From Gemmatimonadota bacterium (GTDB lineage: Bacteria > Gemmatimonadota > Gemmatimonadetes > Gemmatimonadales > Gemmatimonadaceae): a stretch of DNA of 64,000 nucleotides. The stretch covers positions 372,001-436,000 of the forward strand of contig JAIUOB010000002.1 of NCBI GenBank assembly GCA_020161135.1, in the 5' to 3' direction. The notes beneath the pieces are model-generated. The model ran no database searches and had not been told where the DNA came from. It was given only the letters and a program-made list of their open reading frames with translations. The translations under genes and the position numbers were made by a program. Shown in pieces: positions 61,936-64,000 of the stretch; position 1 is the first letter of the stretch, and the number at the start of each line of letters is the position of its first letter.

Positions 61936-63317
61936 CGCTGCAGAACCCCCTCGCCGCCTCGCCGTTCGCCGGCAGCTACGAGTCGCCGGTGGCGCAACTC
62001 GCCGATCGTCTCGTGCGCGCCGAACGCTTCGCGAGCTACGGCCGCGTGACGCGTGTCGTCGGCCTCGTCGTCGAAGCCACCGGCCTCGACGTCGGCCTCG
62101 GCTCGCTGTGCCGCATCACCAGCCATGCGCGCGATCGCAGCGTGCTGGCCGAGGTGGTCGGCTTCCACGAGCGCAGCGTGCTGCTCATGCCGTTGGGCGA
62201 ACTCGACGGCCTGCATGCCGGCGCCAGCGTGCAGCCGCTCGGCCGCTCGTTCGGCGTCGACGTGGGCCCCGGCCTGCTGGGCCGCGTGCTCAACGGCCTC
62301 GGCCATCCCATCGACGGCAAGGGGAAGCTCGACACCGTCGAACGCGTGTCGCTGTCCGCCGAACCGCCCAACCCGCTGCGGCGCGAGACCATCGACCGTC
62401 CGCTCGAGACGGGTGTGCGCGCCATCGACGGCCTGCTCACCATCGGCCGCGGCCAGCGCGTCGGTATCTTCGCCGGCTCCGGCGTGGGCAAGAGCACGAT
62501 GCTGGGCATGATCGCGCGGCACGCGCAGGCCGACGTGAACGTGATCGCGCTGCTCGGCGAGCGTGGCCGCGAAGTGCGCGAGTTCCTGGAGAACTCGCTC
62601 GGCGAGGAGGGGCTGGCGCGCAGTGTGGTGATCGTGGCGACCGGCGACCAGGCCGCACTCGTGCGCGCACGCGGCGCCCTCGTCGCGACGGCCATTGCGG
62701 AGTACTTCCGCGACCAGGGGAAGCAGGTGCTGCTCATGGTCGACTCGGTCACGCGTGTCGCGATGGCGTGGCGCGAGATCGGCCTCGCCACCGGCGAGCC
62801 GCCCACCACCAAGGGCTATCCGCCCAGCGTCTTCGCCAACCTGCCGCGCCTCCTCGAGCGCGCCGGCAACGGCGAGCGCGGCGGCATCACGGGCATCTAC
62901 ACGGTGCTCGTGGATGGCGACGACTTCAACGAGCCGGTCGCCGACGCGACGCGCTCGATCCTCGACGGCCACATCGTGCTCACGCGTCGCCTCGCGGCGC
63001 AGAACCATTTCCCGGCCATCGACGTGCTTGACTCGAAGAGTCGTGTGAAGGACCACATCACGAACGACGTGCAGCGCCGCGCGGGCAGTGCCATGCTGCG
63101 CCTCGAGGCGGCCTATCGGGAGAAGGAAGACCTGATCATGGTGGGCGCCTACCAGAAGGGGAGCGACCCGTGGGTGGACGCGGCGATCGCGTACCGCTCG
63201 CATGTGCTCGACTTCCTGCAGCAGCGGCCGGACGAGACCACGCAGTACGGTGACACCTATCAGCAGCTCGCGCAGGTGGCCGACGCCATCGAGCAGAGCG
63301 TGCGGAGGCGTGTCTGA
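61932..63317 (+). CDS. fliI: FliI, flagellar export ATPase
   Basis: 461 residues from a GTG. Walker A is GIFAGSGVGKSTMLGMIAR, Walker B LLMVDSVTRVAMAWREIG, and ERGREVREFLE is the catalytic Glu region. Closely follows F1-beta/FliI. It drives unfolding of export substrates. Overlaps fliJ by one base (TGATG). Confidence 0.95.
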   Translation: MTLQNPLAASPFAGSYESPVAQLADRLVRAERFASYGRVTRVVGLVVEATGLDVGLGSLCRITSHARDRSVLAEVVGFHERSVLLMPLGELDGLHAGASVQPLGRSFGVDVGPGLLGRVLNGLGHPIDGKGKLDTVERVSLSAEPPNPLRRETIDRPLETGVRAIDGLLTIGRGQRVGIFAGSGVGKSTMLGMIARHAQADVNVIALLGERGREVREFLENSLGEEGLARSVVIVATGDQAALVRARGALVATAIAEYFRDQGKQVLLMVDSVTRVAMAWREIGLATGEPPTTKGYPPSVFANLPRLLERAGNGERGGITGIYTVLVDGDDFNEPVADATRSILDGHIVLTRRLAAQNHFPAIDVLDSKSRVKDHITNDVQRRAGSAMLRLEAAYREKEDLIMVGAYQKGSDPWVDAAIAYRSHVLDFLQQRPDETTQYGDTYQQLAQVADAIEQSVRRRV

Positions 63318-63820
63318 TGTTCAAGTTCCGCCTGCAGCGCATCCTCGAGCTGCGCGCACAGAAGGAGCAGGCCGAGGCGCGGGCGCTCGCCGCCGCGCGC
63401 GTGACGGCCGAACAGGCGGTGGCCGCGCAGGCCGAGCTGGCCGCACTGCGGGCCGACTCGCAGGCGCAGCTCCACGCCGCCACCGGCGAGACCACCCGCA
63501 TTGGACACCTCACGCAGCTTGGCCACGCTCTGGCCGCGCTCGATGTGCGTGTCGACCAGGCGGGCGAAGTCGTGCAGCAGGCGGACGCGGAGGTGCTGGT
63601 GGCCGCTGGCCGCCTCGAACTCGCAGCGCGTGACCGCCGCGTGCTCGACCGCCTCAAGGGCCGGCATGAGGACGTGTATCGCGCCGACGCGGCGCAGCGG
63701 GACCGCGTCGCGATGGACGAGATCGCACTGCAGCGCTTTGCCCGACAGCAGGACGGCACCGCAAGCGCGTCACCGGCCGACGCGGCGCCCGCTTCCACCT
63801 CTGACACGACAGCGTCATGA
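63317..63820 (+). CDS. fliJ: FliJ, flagellar export coiled-coil protein
   Basis: 167 residues, a long coiled coil (FKFRLQRILELRAQKEQAEA to RDRRVLDRLKGRHEDVYRAD). FliJ sits inside the FliI ring and helps use the proton force. Its length and position are normal, with a Ser/Ala/Thr tail (DAAPASTSDTTAS). Confidence 0.88.
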   Translation: MFKFRLQRILELRAQKEQAEARALAAARVTAEQAVAAQAELAALRADSQAQLHAATGETTRIGHLTQLGHALAALDVRVDQAGEVVQQADAEVLVAAGRLELAARDRRVLDRLKGRHEDVYRADAAQRDRVAMDEIALQRFARQQDGTASASPADAAPASTSDTTAS

Positions 63821-64000
63821 AGCAGCTCATCATTCCCATTGCCATCGGCCTGCTGGCCGGTATCGGCGGCGGCTCCGGCTACTCGTACATGAAGGCCTCG
63901 GCCAAGTACACCGCCGATTCGACGCACCTGGCCGACAGCCTCAAGGCGCACCCCAAGGACAGCACCGAGGCGGGCGAGCACGGCGCCGCGACGGACAGCA
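63817..64000 (+). CDS. membrane protein downstream of fliJ, cut by window edge
   Basis: 61 residues visible from the ATG overlapping the fliJ stop. One N-terminal membrane helix (IIPIAIGLLAGIGGGSGYSY) and a periplasmic or cytoplasmic linker with His/Lys/Asp (LADSLKAHPKDSTEAGEH). Its place after fliJ fits a MotE-like or other flagellar accessory protein. The visible part is too short to name it. Confidence 0.6.
   Translation, partial: MKQLIIPIAIGLLAGIGGGSGYSYMKASAKYTADSTHLADSLKAHPKDSTEAGEHGAATDS

Noticed and set aside
1..64000. tRNA or rRNA genes
   Set aside because: No cloverleaf with a TTCGA-type loop or rRNA-like block was noticed by eye. A covariance search was not possible.

Overview
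The window comes from a high-GC, motile, Gram-negative-type bacterium. The mix of genes (several six-bladed beta-propeller secreted proteins, CheX beside CheZ, FlrC-type flagellar control, DUF2200, MsrPQ) and the GTGA/ATGA-coupled gene style suit Gemmatimonadota. That assignment is an inference from gene content, not from a marker gene.

Left part (1-7.7 kb) is a minus-strand run of small secreted, lipoprotein, hydrolase and membrane genes, two of them beta-propellers. It ends in a relic where a toxin fragment is fused in frame to an antitoxin fragment. From 7.75 to 12.98 kb there is an integron gene-cassette array on the minus strand. Five attC-like sites (7750, 8652, 10949, 11727, 12905) have paired R''/L'' and L'/R' arms with extrahelical bases. 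Cassette stop codons lie inside or next to R'', and the next start codon lies just after R'. No integrase is present, so within this window it is a CALIN-type cluster. The cassettes are less GC-rich and carry putative nuclease or defence-like proteins: a membrane-anchored PD-(D/E)XK protein, a membrane/coiled-coil gene broken by an in-frame TAG, an HNH nuclease next to a zinc-ribbon/PD-(D/E)XK protein, and a HEPN-like protein.

13-27 kb is chromosomal housekeeping: an RlmL-like rRNA methyltransferase whose N-terminal extension is built from a repeat, a membrane PAS-GGDEF-EAL protein, MsrPQ methionine sulfoxide reductase, PlsC acyltransferase, an epimerase/DapA-like pair, an SPFH protein, a TIGR01777 epimerase, an AlkA-like glycosylase and a lone histidine kinase core.

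27-39.3 kb is a minus-strand motility block read from right to left: fliC, fliD, fliS, two small flagellar-context genes, flgM, cheY, cheZ, a terminator, then cheA, cheW, cheR, cheD, cheY2, cheX, cheB. Sigma-28-like promoters precede fliC and flgM.

39.5-53.3 kb is a plus-strand flagellin-modification island. From 41161 it appears to be one overlapping operon behind a sigma-54-type promoter. It encodes a GNAT acetyltransferase, an acyl carrier protein, a ketoacyl reductase, an acyl-activating ligase, LuxE- and LuxC-like acyl-reduction enzymes (without luciferase), a sugar oxidoreductase, a sugar aminotransferase and two glycosyltransferases, one of them OGT/SPINDLY-like. fliW and flgL follow on the minus strand, then a divergent FlrC/NtrC-type sigma-54 activator.

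56.8-64 kb is the basal-body and export operon flgB-flgC-(small gene)-fliE-fliF-fliG-fliH-fliI-fliJ-(membrane gene running off the window), preceded by a second sigma-54-type promoter. The layout suggests a hierarchy: the sigma-54 activator switches on the basal body and the modification island, and FlgM/sigma-28 then controls filament genes.
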